Positions 56,601 to 64,000 of a stretch of 64,000 nucleotides of DNA are shown in pieces. Position 1 is the stretch's first letter. Each line of letters starts with the position of its first letter. The translations under genes and the position numbers were made by a program. The stretch covers positions 62,001-126,000 of the forward strand of contig CAMFLR010000013.1 in the NCBI GenBank assembly GCA_945957605.1, read 5' to 3'. This DNA comes from an uncultured Isosphaeraceae bacterium (lineage in GTDB: Bacteria; Planctomycetota; Planctomycetia; Isosphaerales; Isosphaeraceae). The notes under the pieces were generated by a model, which was given only the letters and a program-made list of their open reading frames with translations, did no database searches and was not told the origin of the DNA.

Positions 56601-59600
56601 GCGAAAACGAGCAACGGCGATAGCATCTCGGTGGCGGGTGCCATCGCGGTTGATCTGCCGATTCAAGTGCACGCGATCGCCTCGATTCCCGATGGCCGAC
56701 ACATCACCGCCGGCGGTGCGCTTCAGCTTGATTCGAAAAACGACATCGACGCGATCTCCACGGCCGACGGCACTGCGAAGGGTGACGCTTCGACCGGCGT
56801 TGGTGTCGCGCTCGCGATCACTGTCGTGCCCGATGCGGTGAATTCGGCGACGATCGGCAAGAACGATGTCATTAGCGCGCATGGCGTCACGCTCGCGGCG
56901 ACGATGTCGAACGCGAACGATCAAACGAACGATGTTGGTGCAACGGCAATCTCGGGCGCATCGGCGTCCGAAAAGGCTGGCGCGGGGGCGCTCGCGCTCA
57001 CCGTCTTTACGCCGCAAACCCTGGCAACCATCGATCAGTCGAACGTGAATGCGAACGGCGGGCCGGTGAACCTTACGGCGGTGGAGGCGACGAGGAGCAC
57101 CGTCTCCGCCACGCCAGCCAAGGACCAGATTACGGCGAAGTCGCTGGGCGTGGGCGTCTCGTTCGGCTTCAACATCATCGAGCCGACGACGACCGCCGAA
57201 ATCAAGGACAACGCGGTCGTCATCAATGCCGGCAATGTCGCACTCAACGCCAGCTCGACCGACACGCTGACCACCGAAGCCTCAGCCGGAGCCGCGGCAT
57301 CTGGCGGAACGGCCGTTGCTGCTTCGGGCGCAGCTTCTGCGCTCACATCGGCGACCACCGCTCGCATTGGTGCTTTGCCCAACGCGACGATGCAGGCTGG
57401 AAATGTAACCGTCGCCGCGCAGCATGTGGATATCGTCAACACAACTGCCGGTGATGATGCCAAGGGCACAGAAACGACAGTCGGTGCGGCAATTGCCGTG
57501 ACCTATGAGAAGGTGAACACGCTGGCCGTTACCGATCGCGACCTGAACGCGACGGGCGCGGTGACGTTCTCGTCGCACAACGCATCGGCGACCTCGGCCA
57601 ATGCGAACGCCAGTGCCACCGGTGCTAAAGACGCGCAGAACGGCGGATCGCAGACGGGCGCGACCGATGAAGCGAACTCGACCAAGGACAGCCTGAACAC
57701 GAACGCCAAATCGGCCGATCCCAACGCCGCCGGCGTCGATCCCAGTGCCTCGGTTCCCGACACCAAGACGAGCAATGGCGACAGCGTTGCGGTGGCCGGC
57801 GCAATCGCGGTCGACCTGCCGCTGCAAGTTCATTCGACGGCTTCGATTCCCAATGGCCGGCACGTCACGTCGGGCGGTTTGCTCAGGCTCGACGCCACGA
57901 ACGACACCGATGCCACCTCCGCTGCTGATGGCACCGCGAAGGGCGATGCAACCACCGGTGTGGGCGTCGCGGTTGCCGTGACTGTCGCCCCCGACGTGAC
58001 GACCGAGGCGAACATCGGCGTGGGCGCAGTGATCGATGCCCACGGCGTGACGATGTCGGCCGGGATGTCGAACGCGAACGATGGCATCAACACCGTGGGC
58101 GCGTCGGCAATGTCGGGTGCGTCGGCTTCCGACAAGGCCGGCGCAGGTGCCCTGGCCTTCAGTCTGTTCCTGCCGAAAACGCAGGCCCTGATTGAAGACA
58201 ATGCGCAGGCGAACGCCGAGCTAGGAGATATCTCGGCGTCGGCGACTGAAGCGACGACTAGCACAGTCTCGGCAGCGCCGTCAGTCGACAAGCTGATGGG
58301 CAAGTCGATTGGCGTCGGCCTGTCGTTCGGCATCAATATTGTCGAGACCGACACTCGCGCCGAGATCGACAACAACGTCACATTGAACGGCCCCGGCAAC
58401 TACAAGCCGCACAACGTTCAGCTTTCCGCCACTTCAACCGACACGCTGAATACGAGTGCGTCGTCTGGTGCGGCGGCCAAGGGTGATTCGGGTGCGAAGG
58501 CGGTTTCGGCTTCGGTTGGCGTTGGCGTGCTCAATGCAAATACCGATGCGACCATCGGCAACGGCACGACGTTGACCGCAACCGGCGCAATCAACCTGGC
58601 CGCCACGCATACCGATAACGTGACGACGACCGTCGGCTCCGATGCATCGGCCGATAACACGGCGGTGGGGATCTCGATTGGGTTCACGTATGAAGACGTC
58701 ACCACAAAGACGACGACGAATCGCGACCTGAGCGCAGGCGGTGCGATTGGCTTTGCGTCGCACAACGATTCGAACAGTCAGACGATCACAAAGGCGTCGG
58801 GCACGGGTGGGCAGGATGTTGGCGGGGCGAATTCGCAGACTGAGGCGAACGACGAGGCTGAGAACGTCAAGAGCACGACGAATCAAAACGCCGCGGCCGC
58901 TTCCAACAACTCCGCGCAGGGAATCGATCCCTCGACCGACATCCCCGAAGCGAAGAACGGCGATGGCAAGGGCGTCGCCGTCGCGGGTGCGTTCTCGCTC
59001 GACTTGCCGGTGAAGATCGACGTCGAAGCGACGATTCCGAGCCACCATGTTGTGAGCGCCGGCGGCGACTTGAGCCTCGAAGCACTCAATCATGTGAACG
59101 CAAGCTCGCTCGCCGATGGCACCGCAGTCAGTCAGGGTTCGACCGGCGTGGGCGTGGCGATCGCCATGACGCTTCTACCCAGCGACCAGACAATCGCAAC
59201 GATTGGCGACCACAGTACCATCGCGGCGAAGGGTGTCAGCCTGAAGGCTGGCATGCTCAACAACCAGACGAACGAGATCGCCTCGACCGCGATTTCGGGC
59301 GCATCGGCATCGGAAAAAGCTGGCTCGGGTGCGTTCGCGTTCGACCTGTTCCTTGCGGGAACGCACGCGGAGATCGGCAATAATTCGATCGTCACCGGCA
59401 ATGGCGACGACCTCGCTCTCTCGGCCGACGAGTTGACGGTGAGCGTGGTGAACGCCAAGCCTTCGGTGTCGAACGGTAACAATCAGGGCGGTGGCGGCAG
59501 CACGCACGATGGCGGCCAGATCACTGGCGTTGGCGTCGCGGTGGCGCTCAATATTGTGCAAATCGACACGCACGCCGAGATCGATCCGTCGATCACCGCT

Positions 59601-62600
59601 TCCGGATTCCATGACACAACGCTCAATGCGACTTCGCACGATTCGCTGCTCACAAAGGCGCAGGCCGGTATCACGCTGGGCAACGCAGCCAATAGCGATG
59701 CCTACGGCGCAGAGTTCGCCGTGACGTTCCTGAAAACGCAGACATATGCACGCGTCGACGGCGGTGGATCGCTCGGCACCGGGCACGATATCGTGATCAA
59801 CGCCCAGCACAGCGATAACGTCTCGACGATTGCCGATGGCCTTGGAAACGGCACGGGTGATGCAGTCGGCATTGCGATTGGCTTCACGTACGACGATTCG
59901 CAGACGACCGCGAACACGCTGGAAAGCCTGACCGCCGGCAACGCGGTGACCATTAGTGCCGATAACGCAACCTCGGCGAACACGAACTCGATTTCGAGCC
60001 AGACGGGCGGACCAGACGCCACCAACAGCACGCCGCAAGATGGTGTCGACCAGGAAGGCCAGAAGAGTCGCGGGCTGGCCGATTCGTATTCGAGCGAGTT
60101 CGGCGCATCGCAGACTGGCTCGACGCAGAACCCAAGCGCACAAACATCGAACAGCAAGATCTCGGTGGCCGGTGCGCTATCGATCAACATCATCGGCGAG
60201 TCGAATTCGCTTGCCTCCACCACGCCCAACACGTTCATTCACGCGGGCGGACCCCTGACGGTCAGCGCACACAACGACACCGACGCTCACGCCAACGCGA
60301 CCGGCGCGGCGACGACCACCGGCACAACTGGCGTAGGCGTGGCGATCGCGCTCAACATCGCGCCGAACGTGACGACGTCGGCGACGATCGGCGCCAGCTC
60401 AGATATTCAGGCTCATGGCGTTACGGTTTCGGCAGGAATGTCGAATCAGAATGATGCAATGAACGTCGTTGGTGCCGACGCGAAGTCGGGCGGCGCAGCT
60501 TCCGATAAGGCCGGTGCAGGCGGATTGGGTCTGAGCCTGTTCTTCCCCACAACGCTTGCGGAAATCGGCAAGCATACAACCGTTAATGCCAAGCAAGGTG
60601 ATGTGGCGATCACCGCGCAGAGCAACACGTTCGCTGAGGCAAAGGCGATTCCAGGGCTCCTCGGTGGCCAGACGACGGGCGTGGGGATTTCGATCGCGGT
60701 CGATGGCGTTGAAGATCACACCACGGCCGATATTCCCGATACGGTGACGCTGACGAACGTCGGCGCATTGACGGTAACGGCGGATTCGACCGACGCGGCC
60801 AGCTCGCTGGCGCAGGCCGGCACGACTCCGACTCTCGGCGGCAATAACAACAACAGCAGTGGCGGCGCGGGTGCAGCGGCGGTGACGGTGGTAACTGCTG
60901 ATACGCATGCTAGCGTCGGCACAGGGACCGACATCAACGCCGCGGGCGCGGTGAATATCGCAGCGAGCCACCAGGGCGATACGTCTGCGACCGTCACGGC
61001 CAATGCTCAGGCCGCGAAGACGGAAGTGGGAATTGGTATCGGCGTGAATGTCGAGCTGATCAACACGACTGCGGATATTCATCGCAACATGAGTTCGGTC
61101 GGGCCGTTCACGGTGGCGGCACACACGCACTCGAACGCGTCAGCCTCGGCGGCGGCGAGTGCTTCGGGGGCTGATGGCACGAACGCGCCGGCGAATGGCG
61201 TCGATCAGCAGACGACGAATCAACGGTCGTATGCGAACACGCAGATCACGAACAACGGCGGACAGGCCGCGAATTCGAGCGAAAACACCTCGGCTCAGAC
61301 GGCGCAGGGCAATGTGAGTGTCGCCGGTGCGGCGGCGATCAACATCGTGCACGCCCATTCCGACGCGACGATTCCCGACGGCCTGACGATTCACGCTAAT
61401 AACGGCCAGCTGACCGTTTCGGCCTGGAACGCGGGCGACGGCACGGCTTCGGCTGATGGTTCCGCCGCAGGCAATGCGAAGACCGGCGTTGGCATCGCCG
61501 TCGCGGTGAACTCGATCGACGCCGAAGCAATTGCGAGCATTGGCGACGACACGATTACTTCAAATGGGCTGGTTGTCGAGGCAATTCTCGGCAACGTCGT
61601 GACCGACCAGAACTACAGCGCAACGGCGGTCTCGGGTGCTGGCGCGAAGACGACCGGCGTTGCGGGTTCGGTCGCCTTGAACTTCGTACTCCACAGCAAG
61701 CACGACGCAACAATCGCCTCAGGCGCCGATATCAACGCGAATGGCGGCGACGTCACGGTGCAAGCCGCGTCGTCGAGCACCGATACCGCAACTGCCACGC
61801 CCCACGATGGCGGCGGCAGTGCTTCGGACACGGGTGTCGGAGCTTCGGTCGCGCTCAACCTGATGGTGCAAGAATCGCACGCCACGATCGCCAACGGCGC
61901 AACGATTACAAACGCGGGCAACTTCGCCGTCACGGCCGATTCGACGAACACAATCACCACAGAGGCGAAGAACGGTGCACAGGGTAAGACGGCCGTCGGT
62001 GTGAGTGTTGCGTTGACGTACGATAATAACGACGTCAAGGCATACGTTGGCTCGTCGAACACCGGCATCAACGCGACAGGTAACGCCAAGATTCAGGCCA
62101 ATGCCAAGGACGTCGCCACCACGACGACTGATTCGGTCGACGTCGGTAAAGACACGGCGGTGGGTGTGTCGATCGCGGTTGGCATTCTCAACACGAGCGA
62201 GGCCGCTTCGCTCAACCGCAACTTGATTGCGGGCGGCAGTGTGAGCGTGACCACGACCGACACGGCCAAGAGCACAACCAAGTCGACCGCCGCGGTGGTT
62301 GGTACGCCGTTTCTCCCGAATGCTGCCAACTCCGATAGCGCGACGACGAATCAGACAAGTTTTGCCGATGGGCTGACGGGCGGAAACTCGTCCGGCAGCG
62401 TGCCCTCGCTGGGTTCGAGCGAGTCGACTGCAAATACTTCGGCCGGCTCGAATGGCAACTCGCAGTCGAGCACGTCGGTTGGTGTCGCGGCGGTGATTGC
62501 GGTCGACGTCGAGCTGGTCAACATGACAGCCGAAATCGCGCCGAATCTCACGGTGCATGGTGGTGGTGCGGTTCGTGTCGGCACGACGTCGGAAACCGAC

Positions 62601-64000
62601 GGCTCGGCCGAGGCCGACGGCGCGGCACTGGCGCTTGGTTCGGACACGACGGCTGCGACAGCTTCGGTCGCGGTGAATGCGGCGATCGTGCACAACAACG
62701 TGACGATCGGCACAGGCGACGACATCGCTGGCAATGGCATCGCAGTTTATGCGATTGAAAACCTGGGCCAGACGAACGACTTCGGTGCCCAGGCGCTTGC
62801 GGGATCGGGCAGCACAGGTGGCGGTGCGGGTGCTGGTTCGGCCGCGGTGAATGTGCTGACGGTCGAAACGTTGACGACGGTTGGCCAGGCGAAGCTGAAC
62901 TCGACCGGCGTCCTCGATGTGGTTGCCCAGAACCCGATGACGCTCAAGAACTTCACCGGCGGCCTGGCCTTGAGCAAAGACAGCGGCGCGGGGATTGCCA
63001 TCGGCATCAACCTCGTGCTCGAACATTACACCGAGGCGACGATTGCCGACGGCTCGACGCTCGACGCCGTGAAGGCGACGCACGTCACGTCGACGGCCGG
63101 CATCACGCCGTCGGGTGACCTGCCCGAGACCTTGATGAGCCTGGCGATCGGCATAGCGGGCTCGACGGACAATGCCGTCGGCGGTTCGACGATCGTCGAT
63201 TTCTTCGACGAGAAGACATTTGCACAAATCGGCAACAATACCACGGTCAACAAGACGGCCGTGGGCGGCCTTGACCAGAGCGTGATCGTCTCGGCCAAGG
63301 ATACGATGACGGTGCGCAACGCGGCGGGCGGCCTGGCCGGCGCGGGTGGCTCGGGCGTGGGTGTCGGCGTGATTGTTGACGTGCTGAACGTCGATTCGCA
63401 CGCGACAATCGGCGACACCACGACGATCAACGCCGGCGGCGATGTGCGGGCCACTGCCGAAAGCGACGACCAGTTCTTCGGGCTTTGTCTGGTCGCCGGT
63501 CTGGCTTCGGACAACGCCGTTTCGGTCTCGGTGACCGTGTTCGTGCCCGACTATGAAACGCACGCGTCAATTGGTGCGAACGATCAGATCATCGCCGGCG
63601 GCAATGTGATTGTGGCCGCCAATCACGACTTGAAGGTCGAGCTTTATGGCGGTTCGCTGGCAATTGGCGGCAGCAATGGTTTTGGTGCCCAGGTGGTGAC
63701 CATGCCGCTGCACGAAACCACCGAAGCCTTCATCGCCCACAACGCGCACGTGCTTGCCAAGGGCCAAACTCCGGCCGTGAATGTGTCGACAGGAGTGAAG
63801 AACAACGGCCAGGTGGTTACGCAGCCGGTCAGCGGCGTTTCGGTGACGGCGGTCGCGTTCAACGACTTCACGACGGTCGCCGTCGGTGGCGCGGTGAGTG
63901 GAGGAGTTTCGCTCAGCGGGTCGGCGGTGGTTGACGATCAGCACGTGAATACGCTGGCGCACATCGACCAGGGAGCGATTGTTTACGCGACAAACGGCCA
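50691..64000 (+). CDS. Giant repetitive surface protein with LEPR-XLL-like N-terminus, partial
   Basis: A single open frame of at least 4436 codons with no stop to the right edge; I checked the frame at the start, in the middle (57060) and at the end. The N-terminus has a basic segment (residues 1-30), then LESLETRALLAV at 33-44, a variant of the planctomycete LEPR-XLL export or sorting signature. The rest is rich in Ala, Gly, Ser, Thr, Asn and Asp. It is built of tandem repeats of about 389 residues containing GVGVAVAIN...AxIG...IxAxGVxL units, a pattern like long beta-helical adhesins (LktA-type or filamentous haemagglutinin-like). Only one Cys was seen in the parts translated (residue 4266). 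Likely a surface fibre or adhesin. The C-terminus and any anchor lie beyond the window. No upstream ATG with a better ribosome site was found. Confidence 0.85.
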   Translation, partial: MAAKRDGLGRRGGKQNRKAGAKPTKSASPRLGLESLETRALLAVTSSLNNGVLDIALGAANDSAAVSVLKPNNTTVVDVFDGTVHQQYPISTVNSINAHGTGAAGQSLQLHSALALGQALTVSQLASTTVDGTYQASAINVQSSQVHLNGGVLSSRKIAPGGDPASALSIGNSGDILISTTQIDSTAAAKILANATAGFLPGNIKINASDNQNGSSASAAASINFTSATISGGDVSLTANSAASATVNNPALNVANLSVSSSATITLGGATSVIGSGNVLISANSIANTNASVQAQSSSTDTTADAAVAKTSLTSNAITHIGGTSSVSAGGVLTINASNNTTANSLADGSAGGPNAGGASVAYANLAVDTEAYADSQATLAANQLRVTASSQTTGATSAKATAKAVTANTQATQTLLNQQNAKSSGGAIALAAAVGVTNVTDKTLAYVASSAPINATQDLQISSTSGANVSNTADAGAAGNGGKTTGEGVSVAVGHSSESNKAYVGGTGLVTAKGISVNAANPAGSPNSFASQATSGVSKKDSTVEGAAAFEIATVGNEAFLAAGSNVNPSGGDLTIKASGDTSSTASAQPAPGANPGSPSKGMGASLAVNILTDLTRAEIEDNAKVTQTSSTPAINNLTVSSTAHESMNTNAQAGADPTVAGTSFSGYSSAVGISLLNTTTSSRIGAGTATAASGKLSVDATHKAEVANTTGGNSAGQGVLGAATAVSVTSSQTTATTVRELTIGGDASISTHADLSAGADATASARGGRTSGNGTADSEAASQLAFANSQATAAGAQGTNGASAPSAKTNNGNVAGAGAVALDLVTASKSEATVAANEKLTVGGALTVTSTNDTDAHAKADGSATANAATGIGVAVAINAVSNESNKADILGGAIVKAKGVTIQAVMDPSGDATNTLAATATSGISAVQTGIAGSVAINAAKLVTESVIAPSAQVDSTGSDLSLNAQDNTKAIVSATPGLDQNNAAKGVGISFGLNVVEDDTTAAIQDGSIVTGAKNISLNAGSSDTLQTTVQTGIQATNNAFGAAVGISTLTAPTSATIGTNAANPITNSGNVALSASHTGGVTTTTGGELAAASGTALGASVSLSVEKVDTTATINRGVTAGGGVSVNTQNASAGNAQAKATSKGGKADDNSTPQTAVDSEASNDLAQADAAGASVGAAGSNGAKAPKAQTDSGGMSVAGAVAINIDQSSTSVASIAPGQKVTANGAVSVVALNDSDSSAQADGSATTTGSTGVGVAVAIDAATGIATRAFIGNGAQITATGLTVQTGMSASGDGVNTLSADAKSGAGASQTGVAGALAIEIGKVVTESFIDTGAKVTLTGGDLNIITNEKTSSEASAVPTKDLVLGTDKGIGVSAAFNILEDDARAEIIDTATVTGAKGVTLAAGTNDTLSTTAETGVQSSNGLALSASLAASILNANTKARIGSDAVGGTGLTASGDVNVSAAHVDSVTTSAGGDGKGATKAIGIALGLGYEGVSTTATTDRDITAGAVTFSARSASATSTTATASATGAADVSGQNKSTNQQANATKNGLDAKASAAGVQGTDAGSTVPDAKTSNGDSVAVAGALAVDIVGHSTTSATIPDGRKINATGALTLSALSDLDAASKADGSAKGTAATGVGVAVAITVVPNESTLATIGKNDHISAHGVNLTAGMSSYNDQTNDVSSSAISGASATEKAGAGALGLTVFMPKTEALIQNDPANPGSTTVNLNGGPLNISAQESTNSIASAVPSKDMSTGKSLGVGLSFGFNIIEADTRAEVQNGAAVSGGSDVSLNATSNEVLTTNASAGATATGGTGVAASAAASALTSATTARWGSNSNLSATGGITIAATHQDNLRTDVGSQAKGSETTVGAAIALNYEKINTVATTDSDLMAGGAIHFSAHNASSTEATAIASATGAKDKQGGGSKTGAKDAADATKSSLNANAMAASPNAQGVDPNATVPDAKTSNGDSISVAGAIAVDLPIQVHAIASIPDGRHITAGGALQLDSKNDIDAISTADGTAKGDASTGVGVALAITVVPDAVNSATIGKNDVISAHGVTLAATMSNANDQTNDVGATAISGASASEKAGAGALALTVFTPQTLATIDQSNVNANGGPVNLTAVEATRSTVSATPAKDQITAKSLGVGVSFGFNIIEPTTTAEIKDNAVVINAGNVALNASSTDTLTTEASAGAAASGGTAVAASGAASALTSATTARIGALPNATMQAGNVTVAAQHVDIVNTTAGDDAKGTETTVGAAIAVTYEKVNTLAVTDRDLNATGAVTFSSHNASATSANANASATGAKDAQNGGSQTGATDEANSTKDSLNTNAKSADPNAAGVDPSASVPDTKTSNGDSVAVAGAIAVDLPLQVHSTASIPNGRHVTSGGLLRLDATNDTDATSAADGTAKGDATTGVGVAVAVTVAPDVTTEANIGVGAVIDAHGVTMSAGMSNANDGINTVGASAMSGASASDKAGAGALAFSLFLPKTQALIEDNAQANAELGDISASATEATTSTVSAAPSVDKLMGKSIGVGLSFGINIVETDTRAEIDNNVTLNGPGNYKPHNVQLSATSTDTLNTSASSGAAAKGDSGAKAVSASVGVGVLNANTDATIGNGTTLTATGAINLAATHTDNVTTTVGSDASADNTAVGISIGFTYEDVTTKTTTNRDLSAGGAIGFASHNDSNSQTITKASGTGGQDVGGANSQTEANDEAENVKSTTNQNAAAASNNSAQGIDPSTDIPEAKNGDGKGVAVAGAFSLDLPVKIDVEATIPSHHVVSAGGDLSLEALNHVNASSLADGTAVSQGSTGVGVAIAMTLLPSDQTIATIGDHSTIAAKGVSLKAGMLNNQTNEIASTAISGASASEKAGSGAFAFDLFLAGTHAEIGNNSIVTGNGDDLALSADELTVSVVNAKPSVSNGNNQGGGGSTHDGGQITGVGVAVALNIVQIDTHAEIDPSITASGFHDTTLNATSHDSLLTKAQAGITLGNAANSDAYGAEFAVTFLKTQTYARVDGGGSLGTGHDIVINAQHSDNVSTIADGLGNGTGDAVGIAIGFTYDDSQTTANTLESLTAGNAVTISADNATSANTNSISSQTGGPDATNSTPQDGVDQEGQKSRGLADSYSSEFGASQTGSTQNPSAQTSNSKISVAGALSINIIGESNSLASTTPNTFIHAGGPLTVSAHNDTDAHANATGAATTTGTTGVGVAIALNIAPNVTTSATIGASSDIQAHGVTVSAGMSNQNDAMNVVGADAKSGGAASDKAGAGGLGLSLFFPTTLAEIGKHTTVNAKQGDVAITAQSNTFAEAKAIPGLLGGQTTGVGISIAVDGVEDHTTADIPDTVTLTNVGALTVTADSTDAASSLAQAGTTPTLGGNNNNSSGGAGAAAVTVVTADTHASVGTGTDINAAGAVNIAASHQGDTSATVTANAQAAKTEVGIGIGVNVELINTTADIHRNMSSVGPFTVAAHTHSNASASAAASASGADGTNAPANGVDQQTTNQRSYANTQITNNGGQAANSSENTSAQTAQGNVSVAGAAAINIVHAHSDATIPDGLTIHANNGQLTVSAWNAGDGTASADGSAAGNAKTGVGIAVAVNSIDAEAIASIGDDTITSNGLVVEAILGNVVTDQNYSATAVSGAGAKTTGVAGSVALNFVLHSKHDATIASGADINANGGDVTVQAASSSTDTATATPHDGGGSASDTGVGASVALNLMVQESHATIANGATITNAGNFAVTADSTNTITTEAKNGAQGKTAVGVSVALTYDNNDVKAYVGSSNTGINATGNAKIQANAKDVATTTTDSVDVGKDTAVGVSIAVGILNTSEAASLNRNLIAGGSVSVTTTDTAKSTTKSTAAVVGTPFLPNAANSDSATTNQTSFADGLTGGNSSGSVPSLGSSESTANTSAGSNGNSQSSTSVGVAAVIAVDVELVNMTAEIAPNLTVHGGGAVRVGTTSETDGSAEADGAALALGSDTTAATASVAVNAAIVHNNVTIGTGDDIAGNGIAVYAIENLGQTNDFGAQALAGSGSTGGGAGAGSAAVNVLTVETLTTVGQAKLNSTGVLDVVAQNPMTLKNFTGGLALSKDSGAGIAIGINLVLEHYTEATIADGSTLDAVKATHVTSTAGITPSGDLPETLMSLAIGIAGSTDNAVGGSTIVDFFDEKTFAQIGNNTTVNKTAVGGLDQSVIVSAKDTMTVRNAAGGLAGAGGSGVGVGVIVDVLNVDSHATIGDTTTINAGGDVRATAESDDQFFGLCLVAGLASDNAVSVSVTVFVPDYETHASIGANDQIIAGGNVIVAANHDLKVELYGGSLAIGGSNGFGAQVVTMPLHETTEAFIAHNAHVLAKGQTPAVNVSTGVKNNGQVVTQPVSGVSVTAVAFNDFTTVAVGGAVSGGVSLSGSAVVDDQHVNTLAHIDQGAIVYATNG
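52146..63800 (+). repeat. Tandem array of about ten macro-repeats (~389 residues each)
   Basis: Anchoring on the Thr of the motif (T)GVGVAVAI, copies begin at 52146, 53304, 54456, 55614, 56793, 57954, 59142, 60327, 61482 and, more diverged, 62658. Spacings are 1158, 1152, 1158, 1179, 1161, 1188, 1185, 1155 and 1176 bp, all multiples of three. Each copy holds six subunits in the same order. Parts of a further unit precede the first anchor (51740-52140). The right boundary is approximate because the last copy is degenerate. Confidence 0.8.

Noticed and set aside
61719..63563. 614-residue open frame on the minus strand inside the giant gene, and many similar antisense frames from 51128 to 63962
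   Set aside because: They are antisense shadows. The plus-strand frame is continuous and repetitive, so its complement lacks stops periodically. The antisense translations show no domain, start site or signal peptide.
50691..64000. CRISPR or other DNA-level repeat array explanation of the long repeats
   Set aside because: Copies are about 1.17 kb, diverged, and always in phase with one open frame, so they are protein-coding repeats rather than a CRISPR array.

Overview
The window looks like a chromosomal segment of a member of the Planctomycetota. The evidence is the density of planctomycete-typical families: three PSCyt1/PSCyt2/PSD1 cytochrome-domain proteins, two of them followed by DUF1501 partners; a PVC-type haem-binding protein with HEAT repeats; a serine/threonine kinase next to an ECF-type sigma factor; a sulfatase; a second ECF sigma factor with a membrane-anchored tail; and a giant surface protein that begins with an LEPR-XLL-like signal. 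Base composition is GC-rich. No rRNA, tRNA, CRISPR array or complete insertion sequence could be supported.

Layout. 1-2160 (-): 5' part of a PSCyt1/DUF1549 protein that runs off the left edge. 2387-4276 (+): ABC-2-type permease built of two similar halves. 4397-8657 (+): signalling cluster of a thioredoxin-like CxC protein, a hybrid histidine kinase with two receivers and an HPt domain, and a receiver-GGEEF diguanylate cyclase overlapping it by ATGA. 8666-17040 (-): SGNH hydrolase, carboxypeptidase-regulatory-like protein, DUF1501 plus PSD1 pair, and a beta-propeller-like protein. 17078-20362 (+): PVC haem-binding/HEAT protein, divergent from the propeller gene. 20927-30743 (+): five genes forming a doubled ATP-grasp / alpha-E / transglutaminase cluster. 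30797-32266 (+): sulfatase. 32416-35474 (-): class III fructose-1,6-bisphosphatase and a DUF72 protein. 35725-37841 (+): ECF sigma factor with a membrane tail, a small acidic ORF, and an RHH/PIN toxin-antitoxin pair. 38186-44873 (+): 1703-residue mosaic cytochrome/WD40/PSD1 protein with its DUF1501 partner, closed by a strong intrinsic terminator. 45639-49736 (-): Ser/Thr kinase-TPR protein and ECF sigma factor. 50691 to the right edge (+): one open frame of at least 4436 codons.

The two most notable systems are these. (1) The giant protein carries about ten tandem copies of a roughly 389-residue macro-repeat. Each copy is made of six diverged subunits of the form GxGVAVAIN...AxIG...IxAxGVxL. 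It is probably a very long surface fibre or adhesin. (2) The ATP-grasp/alpha-E/transglutaminase cluster holds two full sets of predicted peptide-ligation modules, one split into two genes and one fused, with two transglutaminase-fold proteins. It is a predicted peptide-synthesis or protein-tagging system whose product is unknown. Several perfect inverted repeats sit in the intergenic regions, and at least two look like dispersed REP-type elements.
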